DNA of 64,000 nucleotides from positions 1 to 64,000 of the forward strand of contig DAOTVP010000008.1 of NCBI GenBank assembly GCA_034436155.1, written 5' to 3'. The translations under genes and the position numbers were made by a program. This document shows positions 63,436-64,000 of this stretch, piece by piece. The notes beneath the pieces were generated by a model. It was not told where the DNA came from and ran no database searches. It was given only the letters and a program-made list of their open reading frames with translations. The stretch is from GCA-2794515 sp034436155 (GTDB lineage Bacteria; Chloroflexota; Anaerolineae; Aggregatilineales; Phototrophicaceae). The first letter of the stretch is position 1; every line of letters starts with the position of its first letter.

Positions 63436-64000
63436 ATGCGTGATGAGATTGTTATCATAAAAGGTAGTAAAGATGGTGTGGTGGTATCATTAAGCCCAAC
63501 TGAGGAATGGTTGACCATCACCAGTGAATTAGCCACAAAAATAGATGAAAAAATTGCCTTTTTTGCAGGCGCAAATTTAATTATCGAATTGGGAGAGCGC
63601 CCTGTTCCCAAACATGAATTGAGCGGATTAAAAGCGTTGTTAGAACGGCGTGGGTTATCTATTGGCGTGGTTGTCAGCGCCAGTAAGACCACCCTAGATG
63701 CCGCCGATGCGCTCAATTTACGAATCCAAAAATTGGTGGACGAAAATGCAGAAGAAGCCGCGCCCATCCCTATACCTGAAGATGGCACACACGGTATTTT
63801 GATTCGTAATACAGTGCGATCTGGACGGGCAATTCATAGCCAGGGGCATATCGTCATTTATGGCGATGTCAATCCGGGTGCCGAAGTGGTCGCTGGGGGC
63901 GATGTGTTCGTGTGGGGAAAGTTGCGCGGGAATGTCCATGCAGGCGCGTATGGGGATGAAAACGCGGTGGTATGCGCCCTCGATTTACAACCAAATCAAC
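63436..64000 (+). CDS. minC: septum site-determining protein MinC (3' end cut by window)
   Basis: An open frame from ATG 63436 to the window edge, 188 residues seen. The N-terminal half (IKGSKDGVVVSLSPTEEW, FFAGANLIIELG, SGLKALLERRGL) matches the MinC FtsZ-antagonist domain, and the C-terminal beta-helix reads VRSGRAIHSQGHIVIYGDVN, then AGGDVFVWGKLRGNVHAGA, GDENAVVCALDLQPNQ. MinC blocks Z-ring assembly away from mid-cell. minD and minE would be expected just downstream. Confidence 0.9.
   Translation, partial: MRDEIVIIKGSKDGVVVSLSPTEEWLTITSELATKIDEKIAFFAGANLIIELGERPVPKHELSGLKALLERRGLSIGVVVSASKTTLDAADALNLRIQKLVDENAEEAAPIPIPEDGTHGILIRNTVRSGRAIHSQGHIVIYGDVNPGAEVVAGGDVFVWGKLRGNVHAGAYGDENAVVCALDLQPNQ

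Overview
The window reads as a dense housekeeping segment of a bacterial chromosome. No insertion sequence, phage gene, CRISPR array, rRNA or tRNA is visible. Base composition is balanced by eye, genes overlap or abut, and no gene-free stretch exceeds 300 bases. The organism makes peptidoglycan (MurA, MreBCD, PBP2, an exported NagZ-like enzyme), makes carotenoids through a fused CrtYcd-type cyclase, has a photolyase, and decodes UGA as selenocysteine. My best inference is a Chloroflexota (Anaerolineae-like) bacterium. This rests on gene style (fused PurLQ, Thr/Pro/Glu-rich lipoprotein, CrtYcd cyclase, purine/pyrimidine/histidine blocks) and not on a database search.

Layout. 1-7 kb: the 3' end of an unknown gene with an acidic repeat tail, a membrane-anchored Ser/Thr kinase, a dGTPase-family protein, a coiled-coil protein coupled to selB, then murA and a SAM hydrolase-family gene. 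8.2-11 kb: a his operon, hisH-hisA-hisF-hisI-hisE. 11-18 kb: a thioredoxin-fold lipoprotein, an S9 peptidase, a flavin reductase-like gene, a MOSC-like gene, a polyphosphate glucokinase-type ROK kinase and pepA. 18.2-23 kb: pyrB-pyrC-pyrD-pyrE-pyrF, translationally coupled. 23-33.5 kb, minus strand: a purine operon, purLQ-purB-purC-purF-purD-purM-purN. 33.6-41.7 kb, plus strand: a carotenoid/light/redox island with a SRPBCC protein, a CrtI-family oxidoreductase, photolyase, an exported hydrolase, a selenoprotein, an SDR, phytoene synthase, lycopene cyclase and a small membrane protein. 41.7-57.4 kb, minus strand: from promoter-proximal to distal, tilS, an orphan response regulator, an esterase-CapA fusion, a membrane/Asp-box protein, an exported GH3 enzyme, a Clp-like AAA+ protein, an unknown gene, a phosphohexomutase, a methyltransferase, a GT39-like membrane glycosyltransferase, purK and purE. 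57.4-64 kb, plus strand: mreB-mreC-mreD-PBP2-unknown membrane protein-minC, the last cut by the window end.

The most notable item is at 38099-38644. An AhpC/TSA_2 (SelU/PRXL2-like) thioredoxin-fold gene has an in-frame UGA exactly where a redox Cys would sit (U-x-x-C). A perfect 6-bp hairpin with GU in its loop lies about 25 nt downstream, as expected for a bacterial SECIS. The dedicated elongation factor SelB is encoded at 4073-5941 in the same window. A standard gene caller would truncate this gene or start it late.

Other points of interest are a MurA with Asp at the usual Cys position, a Clp-type protein whose first AAA+ domain looks catalytically dead, an esterase-CapA fusion, a PyrD with class-2-like architecture but a Cys at the catalytic base, and an unknown polytopic membrane protein where RodA is usually found. 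Several promoters share an extended -10 of the form TGNTATAAT.
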